A stretch of 64,000 nucleotides of DNA, from contig QCPI01000001.1 of the NCBI GenBank assembly GCA_003212625.1, forward strand, positions 124,001-188,000, given 5' to 3'. The notes beneath the pieces are model-generated. The model was not told where the DNA came from and made no database searches. It worked only from the letters and a program-made list of their open reading frames with translations. Shown piece by piece: positions 36,855-46,834 of the stretch. Origin of the DNA: Prochlorococcus sp. AG-436-J02. GTDB lineage: Bacteria > Cyanobacteriota > Cyanobacteriia > PCC-6307 > Cyanobiaceae. Every line of letters starts with the position of its first letter. Position 1 is the stretch's first letter. The translations under genes were made by a program, and so were the position numbers.

Positions 36855-38102
36855 ATGTTAGATAAATTTAAAGAATTACCTGATTGGATCTCTAGAGGTT
36901 TAGATGATCTTTTCCCTTACAATAATTCAGAAGATTTAGATCAAAGTTTTATAAAAAGATTAGAACTGTCATCCAAAGAAAAAAAACCTTTGCGTGTAAA
37001 ACTTGGTATTGATCCCACGGGAACTGATATTCATCTTGGACATAGTATTCTTTTTAGAAAACTACGTGCCTTCCAAGATGCTGGGCATACGGCAGTACTT
37101 ATAATTGGAGATTTTACTGCAAGGATTGGAGACCCAACTGGTAAGAGCAAAACTAGAGTTCAGATTGGAAAAGATGAAGTTGAATCAAATGCATTGAATT
37201 ATCTTGAGCAATTAGGACTTGGTAAAGATCCCAAAGAATCATTGCTCGATTTCTCAACTCCTGGTCGCTTAGAAATTAAAAAAAATAGTAAGTGGCTTGA
37301 AAAGCTTAATTTATCTAAAGTTATAGAACTTTTGTCTAATTCAACAGTTGGTCAAATGCTTGCAAAGGAAGATTTTAGTAATCGATATAAATCTGGAACT
37401 CCTATCTCTCTTCATGAGTTTCTTTATCCACTCCTTCAAGGATATGATTCAGTTGCAATTAATTCTGATTTAGAATTAGGTGGTACTGATCAGAAATTTA
37501 ATATCGCAATGGGAAGAGATTTACAGAGATTTTTTGGACAGAAGCCTCAATTTGGAATGTTATTGCCTATTTTAGTGGGGTTAGATGGAACTCAAAAAAT
37601 GAGTAAAAGTTTAGGTAATTTTGTAGGGATAAATGAAGATTCATTATCTATGTATTCAAAACTAGAGAAGGTTCCAGATGATTTAGTTTATAGTTATTTG
37701 GATTTACTAACTAATGAAAATTTACAGGAGTTAAATTCCAACCCAAGAGAGTTGCAGAAATTCATGGCTTTAACAATAACCTCTAATTTTAAAGGAGTTG
37801 AAGCAGCAAAAAAAGCTCAATCTAACTCTGAAAAATTAGTTTTAGGAACTCAAGATGCTCTGGATGAAATACCAGAAGCTTCAATCTCTAAAGTAAATTT
37901 TCCAGCTAAGGCCTTTTATGTATTTAGTAAGATGGAATTGTGTGCAAGTAGTAGTGAGGCTAGAAGACAAATTATTGGAGGTGGAGTAAGAATTGATGGA
38001 AAAAAAATTATAGATCCTAATTTAGAGTTTGAAAATCCAGATGATCTTATAGGGAAAATCTTGCAAGTAGGAAAGAAAAAATTTCTCCGTATTTCAAGTT
38101 GA
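36855..38102 (+). CDS. tyrS: Tyrosyl-tRNA synthetase
   Basis: A 415-residue class I synthetase charging tRNA-Tyr. The HIGH-like motif is HLGHS (residues 60-64), the KMSKS motif is in [14 protein letters not shown], and the C-terminal S4 domain has [20 protein letters not shown]. It looks like the TyrRS group with HLGH. Complete; pyrF begins ten bases after its stop. Confidence 0.96.
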   Translation: MLDKFKELPDWISRGLDDLFPYNNSEDLDQSFIKRLELSSKEKKPLRVKLGIDPTGTDIHLGHSILFRKLRAFQDAGHTAVLIIGDFTARIGDPTGKSKTRVQIGKDEVESNALNYLEQLGLGKDPKESLLDFSTPGRLEIKKNSKWLEKLNLSKVIELLSNSTVGQMLAKEDFSNRYKSGTPISLHEFLYPLLQGYDSVAINSDLELGGTDQKFNIAMGRDLQRFFGQKPQFGMLLPILVGLDGTQKMSKSLGNFVGINEDSLSMYSKLEKVPDDLVYSYLDLLTNENLQELNSNPRELQKFMALTITSNFKGVEAAKKAQSNSEKLVLGTQDALDEIPEASISKVNFPAKAFYVFSKMELCASSSEARRQIIGGGVRIDGKKIIDPNLEFENPDDLIGKILQVGKKKFLRISS

Positions 38103-38111
38103 TAGATATTA

Positions 38112-38837
38112 ATGAAGAATATACATAATCCATGTGAAAAAATAATTATCGCCTTAGATGGTATGGGGAAAAATGATGTCTTCAATTTACTTAATGAAAT
38201 ACCTGAAGTCATCTGGGTTAAGGTTGGATTAGAATTATTTGTTAGTGAGGGACCGGATATATTATCGATTTTAAGAGATAAGGGGAAGAAAATATTTTTA
38301 GATTTGAAATTTCATGATATTCCTACAACAGTTGCTAAAGCATGTTTTGCAGCATCACAAACTGGAGCTGAATTTATTTCCTTGCATAGTTGCGCAGGTA
38401 TGAAGGCTCTAAAGATGGCGAAGGAAGCTGCACATGAAGGATCGGCTAAAGTTAATTTAATGCCACCAAAACTATTAGGAATAACAATTTTAACTAGTTG
38501 GACGCAAGAAAGTTTTGTGGGTGATCTCTTGATTGATCAACCAATAGACCAGCGTGTTAAACACTTTGCTGAGATTGCTTCGAATTCTGGATTAGGAGGA
38601 TGTGTTTGTAGCCCTAGAGAAGTTAAATTTCTGCGTAAAATATACCCTGAGACTTTTGAGTTGGTAACTCCTGGAATTCGTTCATTAGGCTCAGATACTA
38701 ATGATCAATCTAGGGTTTCTGATGCATCAGAAGCGCTTAAGATGGGAGCATCAAAATTAGTTATTGGGAGAGCAATTACTCAATCAAATAATCCTGCATA
38801 TATGTTCAAAAGTTTTTGTAATAGAATTTTAATTTGA
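38112..38837 (+). CDS. pyrF: Orotidine 5'-phosphate decarboxylase
   Basis: A 241-residue TIM barrel forming UMP from OMP. The catalytic Lys/Asp pair is in KKIFLDLKFHDIPTTVAKAC. Other blocks: IIIALDGMGKNDVFNLLNEI, WVKVGLELFVSEGP and LVTPGIRSLGSDTNDQSR. It converges with plsY, overlapping by nine bases. Confidence 0.95.
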   Translation: MKNIHNPCEKIIIALDGMGKNDVFNLLNEIPEVIWVKVGLELFVSEGPDILSILRDKGKKIFLDLKFHDIPTTVAKACFAASQTGAEFISLHSCAGMKALKMAKEAAHEGSAKVNLMPPKLLGITILTSWTQESFVGDLLIDQPIDQRVKHFAEIASNSGLGGCVCSPREVKFLRKIYPETFELVTPGIRSLGSDTNDQSRVSDASEALKMGASKLVIGRAITQSNNPAYMFKSFCNRILI

Positions 38838-39437
38838 ATTTTTAGGTTGCCCGATTTTGGGTTCTTTACCTTTAATTAGTCTCACTATATTTTCTCTATG
38901 TCTCCAAACGACTAAAGTCATAGCTAATAATGAAATCACTAGAAATGGTAGAGAAAACTTTGAATTATTAAAGCTTATAAACATTATTAAGGGCAAAGAT
39001 AATGCTGCACTAACACTAGCCAGTGAAACTATTCTAAATAATGTAATCATTAATAGAAAGACACCTAAAGTGGAAAGTCCAACTTGCCATGAGAGACCAA
39101 GAAATATTCCTAAACCTGTCGCCACAGCTTTCCCCCCTTTCCAGTTCAACCAAACAGGCCAAATGTGACCAATCAGAGTTGACAGACCTATAGCGACTTG
39201 CCATGAATCATTGAGGAGAAAATGTTTTGCTAATAAAATAGATAGAACTCCTTTGAAAACATCTATTAGAAATACTGAGATTGCTGCCCGTTTACCAATA
39301 TGTCTTAATACATTTGTTGCTCCGGTAGAACCAGAACCTAATGATCGAATATCAATTCCTTTAGTAATTATCCCAGCTAAATAACCACTAGGAAAAGATC
39401 CAAATAAATATGCTAAAAATAGAATTAATAGATTCAA
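38829..39437 (-). CDS. plsY: Glycerol-3-phosphate acyltransferase PlsY
   Basis: A 202-residue polytopic membrane enzyme using acyl-phosphate to acylate glycerol-3-phosphate (first step of phospholipid synthesis). The three family motifs are visible: FPSGYLAGIITKG, RSLGSGSTGATNVLRHIG and GHIWPVWLNWKGGKAVATGL. About five helices. Its 3' end overlaps pyrF. The DUF3086 gene lies 20 bases upstream in the same direction. Confidence 0.93.
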   Translation of the reverse strand: MNLLILFLAYLFGSFPSGYLAGIITKGIDIRSLGSGSTGATNVLRHIGKRAAISVFLIDVFKGVLSILLAKHFLLNDSWQVAIGLSTLIGHIWPVWLNWKGGKAVATGLGIFLGLSWQVGLSTLGVFLLMITLFRIVSLASVSAALSLPLIMFISFNNSKFSLPFLVISLLAMTLVVWRHRENIVRLIKGKEPKIGQPKNSN

Positions 39438-39457
39438 AATAATCTAAATAACGAATC

Positions 39458-40486
39458 TCATATTAATTCATTCTCTTCAAAAATCTCATTTGTACTTCCT
39501 GCAAAAGCTAGCCAAATAGGAAATTGAAGAATAGGAATTTCTACATTTATTTCAGCTGCATCAACAATTATGAAAGGCAAATCACCTCTTTCTTCTATTC
39601 GATCTGCGGTTTCAATAAGTCCATCGGGTCTCTCGAAAAGTACTATTCCGCTATTTGGTCCAAAATCTTCACGGTTAAGTCCTAATGCATCTTGTAAGCA
39701 TCTCCTCCATTCCCCAAGACGCTCTGGTTGACTAGCTAAAACCAAAGTTTGAAATTGTTCTCCATATAATTCACCTAAAATCGCAATAATCCCTGCTGCA
39801 ACTAAAGCATTCTTTGATCTATTCCCTCTGCTTGGAAGCGCACCTCGCCCTCCCATGCTGAAGAACCAATCTTCAAGCATTTTAATGTCATTATTTACCA
39901 AACTTCTTCTAAGTTTCCAAGGCTCTGCATAGAAATCGGGTTGTTCTAAGAATTGATTAAAACATTTTCTTATTAAATTCTCATCGGGTTTGAAAGTATC
40001 AGCGATAGCAGGAATAAGCTCTTTCTCTTGATAAGACTCTGGCCTTTTATTTTCATCAAGTGGAGATGGCTTAACTATGACTGGTGGTACAACAAGCTCT
40101 AGTTGCTCGGCAGATTGAGCTAAGTCTTGTAATGCACCGGTTAAATATTCCTGAAACCCTTTAACCTTTCTAGCAATTGCATCAGATTGACCTGAGAATG
40201 AGCTCTTAAGTTCATTCTCAATTTGAACTTTCTTTTTAGTAAGTTCTTCTAATTCTTTTTCTAATTTCTCCCGTGAAAGCTGAAGATCTTTAAGGGCTAG
40301 GTTAATTAAAGGCTCTGTCTGTGAGTTAGAAAGTTTTTCATAGCTTTCAGAAGTATTGATACTTGGTGATTTAGAATTTTTCTCGATAGGAGTTTTTTGC
40401 GGAACTTCCTCTGTGGAAGAGTTTTCTACAGAAATATTCTTTTCCGAACTTTGTTTTTTTAGAGATAGATTTTCTTCGGATTCCAT
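39458..40486 (-). CDS. DUF3086 family protein
   Basis: A 342-residue cyanobacterial protein. A disordered Ser/Glu-rich N-terminus (residues 1-65) leads into a coiled coil (about 70-125, LQLSREKLEKELEELTKKKV), followed by the conserved domain: FLEQPDFYAEPWKLRRSLVN, FFSMGGRGALPSRGNRSKNA and LASQPERLGEWRRCLQDALG. No membrane helix. Function unknown. It lies in a leftward row with DUF3119, an MlaE-type permease and a symporter, the first two commonly found together in cyanobacteria (from memory). Confidence 0.82.
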   Translation of the reverse strand: MESEENLSLKKQSSEKNISVENSSTEEVPQKTPIEKNSKSPSINTSESYEKLSNSQTEPLINLALKDLQLSREKLEKELEELTKKKVQIENELKSSFSGQSDAIARKVKGFQEYLTGALQDLAQSAEQLELVVPPVIVKPSPLDENKRPESYQEKELIPAIADTFKPDENLIRKCFNQFLEQPDFYAEPWKLRRSLVNNDIKMLEDWFFSMGGRGALPSRGNRSKNALVAAGIIAILGELYGEQFQTLVLASQPERLGEWRRCLQDALGLNREDFGPNSGIVLFERPDGLIETADRIEERGDLPFIIVDAAEINVEIPILQFPIWLAFAGSTNEIFEENELI

Positions 40487-40523
40487 ATTTCAAAAACTTC
40501 AATTAAGGTTTCAATTTTGATGA

Positions 40524-40931
40524 TTATACTGCTTTTTCTATTTCTAAATCCTTAACTCTTAACCTTAACTGTTCTCTTAATGAGTTGACCTCAAAAAGTA
40601 TAGGCAATAGATGAGGGCTGGCTTCTTCTCTAAAGTAAAGTAAACCTGGTAATTGAGGTAAAATTATTCTCCATGCTATCCAGTTTTTAAAAGGAAATCT
40701 TCTTAACTCATTTCCTAATTGCATGACAATTAGATCGTCTTTAGTAAATTTCAATTTTAAGGTAAAAGATTGCAGTAGTAGAAAAAAACCAAAACTACTA
40801 ATTATAATTGTAGGCCAGGGATAAAAAGGTGTTATTAAAAATAATAAGCCTATTAATATGATAAAAAATGGTAAACGATAAGAAGGCGACAAGATCACAC
40901 TATCTTTATCAAGAGGATTTTCTGAAGTCAT
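40524..40931 (-). CDS. DUF3119 family membrane protein
   Basis: A 135-residue protein from ATG 40931. Two adjacent helices (about 22-58: PFFIILIGLLFLITPFYPWP then TIIISSFGFFLLLQSF) are followed by a PH-like soluble end (LKFTKDDLIVMQLGNELRRF, PFKNWIAWRIILPQLPGLLY). The open frame continues to 41066, but that would lie inside the permease gene and yields an implausible start. It follows the permease by five bases, so they form one unit. Confidence 0.75.
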   Translation of the reverse strand: MTSENPLDKDSVILSPSYRLPFFIILIGLLFLITPFYPWPTIIISSFGFFLLLQSFTLKLKFTKDDLIVMQLGNELRRFPFKNWIAWRIILPQLPGLLYFREEASPHLLPILFEVNSLREQLRLRVKDLEIEKAV

Positions 40932-40936
40932 GGTTT

Positions 40937-41683
40937 TTATCCAAAAAGAATTTGGGTGAGTAAAACATCTACTAAAGAAACGGTTATTAGAGTCATTACT
41001 ACTGCTCCAGTAGTGCTCGATCCTACTTCTTTTGGACCTCCACGAGTGGTTAAACCCCATCCACAAGCAATAATTGCTATTAAGAAACCAAACACCAATG
41101 CTTTTACAAGCATAAATGGTAGATCAGATATTGTGAGCCATTCTCTTACGGAATGCCAAAAGATACTTGGTGGTATTTGATAGAGAAAAGTGCTACTAAT
41201 TTGACCGCTAAATAAAGCAACAGTAAAAAATAATAAGCATTGGATTGGAGCCATCAAAACCATTGCACAAATTCTTGGAACAACTAAATACTCAACTGGA
41301 TCTGTTTGCAGCATTGTAATTGCATCAATTTGTTCGGTAACTTTCATAGTGCCTATTTGAGCCGCATAAGCAGTTGCAACTTTTCCAGTGAGAAGAGTTG
41401 CAGTAAGTAAGGGAGCTATCTCTCTAGCCATCCCAATTGCTAAAAGGCCGCCAACTTCAGACCCTAAACCTTTTTCACTTAATTCTGCAGCAACTTGAAT
41501 ATTAAAAACTGTTCCAGCAGCAATGCCGGTTATTAAAACTATTAAAAAACTTCCTGGGCCTGCTTCCATTAATTGGTCGATCAAGTCTGAATTGTTGATA
41601 TGACCTTTAAAAGTTGAAGTGATAGCTTGCCCCCCTATTAATAGACTGGCACCAAATCTTTTTAGCCATCTAGGTGAATTCAT
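40937..41683 (-). CDS. MlaE-family ABC transporter permease (Ycf63-like)
   Basis: A 248-residue integral membrane protein with the MlaE signature: SFLIVLITGIAAGTVFNIQV, GLGSEVGGLLAIGMAREIAP, LLTATLLTGKVATAYAAQIG and TMKVTEQIDAITMLQTDPVE. Relatives move phospholipids between the membranes (Mla in proteobacteria, TGD1 in chloroplasts). The ATPase and MCE-domain partners are not in this window. It follows the GPH symporter by three bases. Confidence 0.9.
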   Translation of the reverse strand: MNSPRWLKRFGASLLIGGQAITSTFKGHINNSDLIDQLMEAGPGSFLIVLITGIAAGTVFNIQVAAELSEKGLGSEVGGLLAIGMAREIAPLLTATLLTGKVATAYAAQIGTMKVTEQIDAITMLQTDPVEYLVVPRICAMVLMAPIQCLLFFTVALFSGQISSTFLYQIPPSIFWHSVREWLTISDLPFMLVKALVFGFLIAIIACGWGLTTRGGPKEVGSSTTGAVVMTLITVSLVDVLLTQILFG

Positions 41684-41686
41684 AAA

Positions 41687-43069
41687 TCAAACGTTTATTT
41701 GTTTAGCTTCATCTCTATCTTTCCAGTCTCTCATGGTTAATAGGCCCCAATATACAAGAACAGAAGGTATTAAACCCATGCAGATTCTTACGGTTAGCAA
41801 TGCAGAATCTGGCTGTGTAATATCAATAATTTCCTGACAAGCACCTTCTTTGAAACCAGCAAATGTAAGTAGGTAGCCAAATAATCCTACGCTTAAGGCA
41901 ATGCCTAATTTTTGGCATAAAACCATCCAAGCAGTATAAATTCCTGCTGCCTTTTCTGGATCATGATCTATAGCATCCGGCAATAAAGACCAGGGTATTA
42001 AATACGCTGTTGAGGCACCAAATCCAACAAATAAAATAGTTATAAATAATACTAACATTTTTATAGAGTCTATATTTAAATTATTAATTGTGAAATTATT
42101 TGATAATGGAGGTAATATCATTGCAATTAAGCAACCACTTATCCATATTATTCCTCCTCTTTTTAGTGCTTCAATACGTCCATATTTGTTAGAATAAAAG
42201 CTCCATACTTGCAATCCTAAAAGAGCACTGATTTGAAAAGGAATTATAATCCAAAACGATATACCTCTTGGTACATTCATAACTTGTTGTAGATAAATTA
42301 ATGAAACAGTTTGCATTAATTGAAGACCACACCATAGAAGTAAATAAAGATAAATAACTTTTATAAATACTTTATTACTTAAAATACGCTTAAATTGATT
42401 TTTGATTGGCTGTATTTTATGAGTTGGTTGTCTCGCAAGCTTTGCAAATGGAGCCAGTCCCCAAGTTGAAAGTAACGTAAATAGGGTAACAATAGTGCCT
42501 GAAATTCGCCCCATCGTTAAGTAACCTTCATTTCCTTTTGTTAAACATATTGCTCCTACAATTAATCCTGATAACGAAGCTAATATTGAGCCTGTAAATC
42601 TTGCAGCATTAAGTCTAGTTCTTATGTTTTCATCTTCACTAAGTTCTGTAGCCAATGCTCCATAGGGAAGATTAACAGATGTATAAGCTGTCATGAAAAG
42701 AATTGATGTGCAAATGTAGTAAGTAGTTTTTTCTTTAATGGTGTAATCGCTAGGAATCCACCACATTGCAGCTAAAAAAACACCCAAAGGCACTGATGCT
42801 CCAATCATCCAAGGTAACCTTGGCCCCCATCTTGATTGTGTATGATCACTCAACCAACCAATTAAGGGATCATTAATAGCATCCCAGAGTTTTATTATCA
42901 TCAAAATAGAACTTGCTATCCATGGTGGCAAGCCAGCGGCACATGTGAAGAAAGGGAAAAGATAAAAGCCAAATTGAGCAGAAGCAAGCCCTGTCCCTGA
43001 ATCCCCCAGGCCATAAGACCACATGAGCCTTATACGGTTTTTTTTGATTAGCCTATTGGAATTCGTCAA
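41687..43069 (-). CDS. GPH-family (glycoside/cation) symporter, MFS type
   Basis: A 460-residue transporter of about twelve helices. The opening WSYGLGDSGTGLASAQFGFY and IKLWDAINDPLIGWLSDHTQ (the D-P-x-x-G-x-x-x-D motif of the GPH family) are diagnostic, as is SRWGPRLPWMIGASVPLGVF. The substrate is unknown; members carry sugars or glycosides with Na+ or H+. It may instead act on another small solute, since many cyanobacterial members are uncharacterised. First gene of the leftward set ending in DUF3086. Confidence 0.85.
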   Translation of the reverse strand: MTNSNRLIKKNRIRLMWSYGLGDSGTGLASAQFGFYLFPFFTCAAGLPPWIASSILMIIKLWDAINDPLIGWLSDHTQSRWGPRLPWMIGASVPLGVFLAAMWWIPSDYTIKEKTTYYICTSILFMTAYTSVNLPYGALATELSEDENIRTRLNAARFTGSILASLSGLIVGAICLTKGNEGYLTMGRISGTIVTLFTLLSTWGLAPFAKLARQPTHKIQPIKNQFKRILSNKVFIKVIYLYLLLWCGLQLMQTVSLIYLQQVMNVPRGISFWIIIPFQISALLGLQVWSFYSNKYGRIEALKRGGIIWISGCLIAMILPPLSNNFTINNLNIDSIKMLVLFITILFVGFGASTAYLIPWSLLPDAIDHDPEKAAGIYTAWMVLCQKLGIALSVGLFGYLLTFAGFKEGACQEIIDITQPDSALLTVRICMGLIPSVLVYWGLLTMRDWKDRDEAKQINV

Positions 43070-43157
43070 TCGTTTTGAGAAGAGGGGGGCGGAAGGTAAT
43101 AATGTATGTAGGCTAAAAGAGAAAAATCCATTTTTATGGATAAATTCTTTTATTAGT

Positions 43158-43228
<71 letters not shown>

Positions 43229-43240
43229 TGTTTTGAATTT

Positions 43241-45298
43241 TCATAGCTTGATTTTGTGTGAATAGTTGTTAGCAACCAAAAGTACAAGGCTGTTACTTGC
43301 AACAGGTATATTTGATTGATTGGCTAAAGTTTTTTTAGAGACATTTTTGTTTTTCAAAAAAGAGGTATCAATGTATTTTCTCCATGGAGATATTGGCTTT
43401 GGTAATTCAAAAAGCATTGTTTCTTTATAAGCATTTAAGCCAAGCCAGATTGCTGAGCCTTCATCTTTTTTATTAATGCTATATCCAAGGGTATGCGACC
43501 AGTCACCCCAGTCAGGTTTATTAACTTTAATCCCATGCCACTGAATCCAAAAATCTGAAGATTTGATCTTGTTACTATCTTTGTGAGTATCATAAATACA
43601 ATCAGGACTAAAAAACTCTGGTAATTGTTTCCGAAGAGATATGAGTTTTCTAACAAATTCTTTTAAGTCTTGATCACAATTTTTGTGATCCCAAGTCATC
43701 CAACCAAGTGAGTTGTCTTGACACCATGTGTTGTTATTACCTCCTTGGCTCCTGCCTACTTCGTCACCCATCAAAAGCATTGGTATCCCAGGCGATAAGA
43801 AAAGAGATGAAAGGAGATTTCTTTGTTGTCTTTGTCTTAAATTATTAATTTCTTTATTAGTAGTAGGTCCTTCAACTCCATAATTAAAACTATTATTATG
43901 GTTCTCTCCATCTCTATTATTTTCACCATTTGCAAGATTATGTTTTTTGTTAAAACTGACTAGATCTTTTAAGGTGAATCCATCATGAGAAGTTATGAAA
44001 TTAATACTGAATATATTAGCTAAATTATTATTATAAAGTAATTTATTACCTACTAATCTATCTTTAAGTGGCCATATTGTACTTTTCTCTCCTTTCCAAA
44101 ATCTTCTAATATCATCTCTAAAATGTCCATTCCATGTTCTGAATTTTTCTGCGGGGAAATTCCCTAGCTTATAGAGTCCTCCACAGTCCCAGGGCTCACT
44201 AATTAATTTCACATCACTAAGTTGAGGATCTGCTTCGATTTCTTCAAATAGTGGGGGGGCATCTAAAGGAATTAGATTTTCTCCTCTACTTAAAGCAATA
44301 CCTAAATCAAAACGAAATCCGTCAACTCCAAGCTCTATTGCCCAACAACGTAAAGATTCTAATATTAATGTTCTTACTAAAGGACGATTGGCAGCAATAC
44401 TATTTCCACAGCCACTTACGTCTTGATAATTTTCATCTTTGTCTTGATGATAGTAAGTTTTTGGGCCAAAACCTTTCCAACTGATAATTGGACCATCTTG
44501 ATTCCCTTCTGTGGTGTGGTTGTAAACAACATCGATTAACACCTCAAGTTCATTATCGTGGCAAGCTTCTACAAACTGTTTAAATTGTTTCCGTGCTTCT
44601 AATGGCGTATATCCATCTACAAAGCCTTGATGTGGTGTGAACCAATTAATAGGACTATAACCCCAATAGTTTTCAAGTCCATCTGGGGCATCAGAAGCAT
44701 CAAAAGCGAATACAGGGAGTAATTCAATACTTGTAATCCCAATACTTTTTAGATAAGGAATCTTTTCAATTAATCCGATAAATGTCCCTTTTTTAGAATC
44801 GCTAATTCTTGAATCTGAACTTTTCGTAAATCCACCAACATGTAATTCATAAATAATTGTTTGATTCCATGCATATCTAGGCCTTGGATGAGACTTGAAA
44901 TCAAAATGATCTCTATTAGTTACTACTCCCTTTAAAAAATGACTATAACCTTTACTAACGTTATCTTTTTGATTCCTTATATATTCCCCCCAGCCTGTAA
45001 TTGCTCTAGCACAGGGATCTAAAACAAGATGCTCCTCTTTCTCTTTGCTCTTGTGAATAGATATTTTATATCCGTATAAGGTTCCTTCAGTGAGTCCCTC
45101 CAGCTCTACGTGCCAATAATCTCCAGATCTGTTTTTTTTATCTAAAGAAATTGTTTCTATTGGATGCTTGTCATTTTCATGTTGGAATATTAGTAATTCT
45201 ACATTTGTCGCATGTGGAGCTGCTATTGAGAAATTAACCCCATTAGTAGTGACTGAGCTGCCTAGAGGCCATGCTGAACCAACTTTTACTTTTCGCAA
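43241..45298 (-). CDS. glgX: Glycogen debranching enzyme (isoamylase-type GlgX)
   Basis: A 685-residue GH13 enzyme hydrolysing alpha-1,6 branches of glycogen. An N-terminal CBM48-like domain (SAWPLGSSVTTNGVNFSIAA) is followed by the barrel: YWGYSPINWFTPH, IDVVYNHTTEGN, the nucleophile Asp in ELGVDGFRFDLGIAL, the acid/base Glu in LISEPWDCGG, and NFITSHDGFTLKDLVS. Complete. Transcribed leftward, ending 12 bases from tRNA-Gly. Confidence 0.94.
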   Translation of the reverse strand: MRKVKVGSAWPLGSSVTTNGVNFSIAAPHATNVELLIFQHENDKHPIETISLDKKNRSGDYWHVELEGLTEGTLYGYKISIHKSKEKEEHLVLDPCARAITGWGEYIRNQKDNVSKGYSHFLKGVVTNRDHFDFKSHPRPRYAWNQTIIYELHVGGFTKSSDSRISDSKKGTFIGLIEKIPYLKSIGITSIELLPVFAFDASDAPDGLENYWGYSPINWFTPHQGFVDGYTPLEARKQFKQFVEACHDNELEVLIDVVYNHTTEGNQDGPIISWKGFGPKTYYHQDKDENYQDVSGCGNSIAANRPLVRTLILESLRCWAIELGVDGFRFDLGIALSRGENLIPLDAPPLFEEIEADPQLSDVKLISEPWDCGGLYKLGNFPAEKFRTWNGHFRDDIRRFWKGEKSTIWPLKDRLVGNKLLYNNNLANIFSINFITSHDGFTLKDLVSFNKKHNLANGENNRDGENHNNSFNYGVEGPTTNKEINNLRQRQQRNLLSSLFLSPGIPMLLMGDEVGRSQGGNNNTWCQDNSLGWMTWDHKNCDQDLKEFVRKLISLRKQLPEFFSPDCIYDTHKDSNKIKSSDFWIQWHGIKVNKPDWGDWSHTLGYSINKKDEGSAIWLGLNAYKETMLFELPKPISPWRKYIDTSFLKNKNVSKKTLANQSNIPVASNSLVLLVANNYSHKIKL

Positions 45299-46054
45299 TT
45301 GTTTTTTCCCTTCAAATTAGTTATCGAGGAACTTTTACTACAACTTAGTTGCTTGGCTTGGTTTAACAAGTTTAAAAAAACGAAATTCAATTTAAAAGAA
45401 ACTTTTGGTAAGTATTTTGGGTATTGCTTTCAATGAATTCTAAATCCTTGTTTCTGGAGTACCTACTTGTCGTTTTGAATTTGTCTCATGGCAAAATTTG
45501 ATACAAGAGGAAAACAATCCATTCCAATTATTTTTTTAATGTTATCAAAGTAAAAATTTAGAGATTTGAAAGGTAAAAAGCTTCAATATCAATTCTCTTA
45601 TGCTGAATATGATGAATTTGGAAGTGTTTTTCATCTTTTTAAATGCGATTTTTATTTTGTAACTCCAATAAATGTCCTGTTCTGCGGACCTTTGTTAATC
45701 CAGGTTAATTTTATTAAAGATCTTATTTTTATTAGAAAAAATCAATTTATTTCAAAAGTCAGAGTCCTGATGGTGAAAAATTATGGAACTCATCCTTCAA
45801 GAAGCCTTGCCCTGAAAAGCTTTTTTGGAAAATGAAAAACTTTGATTTTTTTTGATTAGAGCTATTAGAAAAGGTTGAAAGGTTGCGGAATCAAGAAAAA
45901 TTTCTAATAAATTTTTTAGAAAGCTAACTACCACAGGCCCTTTGGGTTGCAGGTAAGTGATTTGGTCCATACGATTAGCAAGATTGAGTTTTTTGGAAAC
46001 TAATACCTCTATTGGTTTTCTTCCTCTTACTCCCTGCTACATACAAACTTTCCA
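45299..46054. other. Long gap between glgX and hup
   Basis: About 750 bases. It must carry the promoters of glgX (leftward) and hup (rightward). A frame at 45566-45835 on the plus strand looks like chance translation. A 57-codon leftward frame at 45797-45970 is better but uncertain. A 7-bp stem at about 45900-45922 (TTTCTAA/TTAGAAA) is the only hairpin noticed. No RNA gene recognised. Confidence 0.5.
45797..45970 (-). CDS. Possible small protein, 57 aa (tentative)
   Basis: ATG 45970 to TGA 45797-45799. It begins MDQITYLQPKGPVVVSFLKN and continues with an amphipathic helix and a Ser/Lys/Phe-rich tail. The first 30 residues have a protein-like composition, while the tail looks like AT-rich filler. 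It would be divergent from hup. No family recognised. Confidence 0.25.
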   Translation of the reverse strand: MDQITYLQPKGPVVVSFLKNLLEIFLDSATFQPFLIALIKKNQSFSFSKKAFQGKAS

Positions 46055-46330
46055 ATGAACAAAGCAGATCTAGTTAACCTAGTTGCGGCTCGTACAGAGC
46101 TAACTAAAACAGATGTCTCTCTGGTTGTTGATGCCGCCATAGATACAATTATTGATTCTGTAGTGGAGGGTAAGAAAGTCTCCATTCTTGGATTTGGTTC
46201 TTTTGAACCTCGTGATCGTTCTGCTCGTCAGGGATTAAATCCAAAAACTGGTGAAAAGATAGCGATACCTGCTAAGCGTGTTCCTGCATTTACTGCTGGA
46301 AAGTTGTTTAAAGACCGTGTTCAAGGATGA
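46055..46330 (+). CDS. hup: HU-family DNA-binding protein
   Basis: A 91-residue nucleoid protein. The typical signature is present: MNKADLVNLVAARTELTKTD at the start, GKKVSILGFGSFEPRDRSAR (the HU/IHF pattern) and GLNPKTGEKIAIPAKRVPAF in the arm. It bends and compacts DNA as a dimer. It ends with its own terminator. Confidence 0.96.
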   Translation: MNKADLVNLVAARTELTKTDVSLVVDAAIDTIIDSVVEGKKVSILGFGSFEPRDRSARQGLNPKTGEKIAIPAKRVPAFTAGKLFKDRVQG

Positions 46331-46372
46331 TTTTTTGAAAAGCTATTTTTCTTATTAATCCTTTTTTGTTTA

Positions 46373-46408
46373 AAAGGGCTCTTTAAAAATTTGAGTCCTT
46401 TTTTTTAA
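46373..46408 (+). terminator. Intrinsic terminator of hup
   Basis: A 9-bp stem, AAAGGGCTC with GAGTCCTTT (one G-T pair), loop of 11 bases, followed by a run of eight T. Confidence 0.75.
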
Positions 46409-46414
46409 TTTTTA

Positions 46415-46456
46415 ATTTAGTTAAGAAAAAGAAAACCTTCTTTTTCTTAACTAAAT
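46415..46456 (+). terminator. Second hairpin after hup, 17-bp stem
   Basis: ATTTAGTTAAGAAAAAG (46415-46431) pairs perfectly with CTTTTTCTTAACTAAAT (46440-46456), followed by GTTTTTTTT. It is a back-up terminator right after the first one, or the terminator of an unseen transcript. Confidence 0.65.
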
Positions 46457-46507
46457 GTTTTTTTTAAGTATATAAAGTTATTAACTTTTAAAGCCTTTAA
46501 CTGTGTC

Positions 46508-46834
46508 GTGACTATTTATAAATTCAATAAAAATCAAATCTTAACTATTTTATTTATATACTTATTTATTCCTCTAACTCCTTTTATAGCATTTGAGTCC
46601 AGAGATTTTCTTGTTATTGATATGCTGGTAAAGCGTTGCTATAAAGATAATGAATCTTGTAAAGCAGCATTATTTAAAATCCATGACTATCAAAAAAATG
46701 CAGCTATAAATCAAAAGTTTGCTTGTCAGACTAGATTACTTGGTTTGGAAGCAATATTAATAATGGCTATGAATTCTAATTTTAAAAGAAAGGAGTCTAA
46801 AAGTATTATTGAAGCGGTAAAGAAATTTTGCTAG
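46508..46834 (+). CDS. Hypothetical exported protein with cysteines
   Basis: A 108-residue protein from GTG 46508. A signal-like hydrophobic segment (ILTILFIYLFIPLTPFIAFE) is followed by a helical body with four cysteines: KRCYKDNESCKAA, KFACQTR and the C-terminal KKFC. Two disulphides outside the cytoplasm are possible. No family recognised. Confidence 0.5.
   Translation: MTIYKFNKNQILTILFIYLFIPLTPFIAFESRDFLVIDMLVKRCYKDNESCKAALFKIHDYQKNAAINQKFACQTRLLGLEAILIMAMNSNFKRKESKSIIEAVKKFC

Noticed and set aside
40932-41066. Extension of the DUF3119 gene upstream to 41066
   Set aside because: Would lie wholly inside the MlaE permease gene in another frame; ATG 40931 gives a proper start five bases after the permease stop.
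45566-45835. 89-codon rightward frame between glgX and hup
   Set aside because: Starts with TTG and translates to AT-rich filler (many Phe, Ile, Lys) with no domain or helix pattern; overlaps a better leftward candidate.
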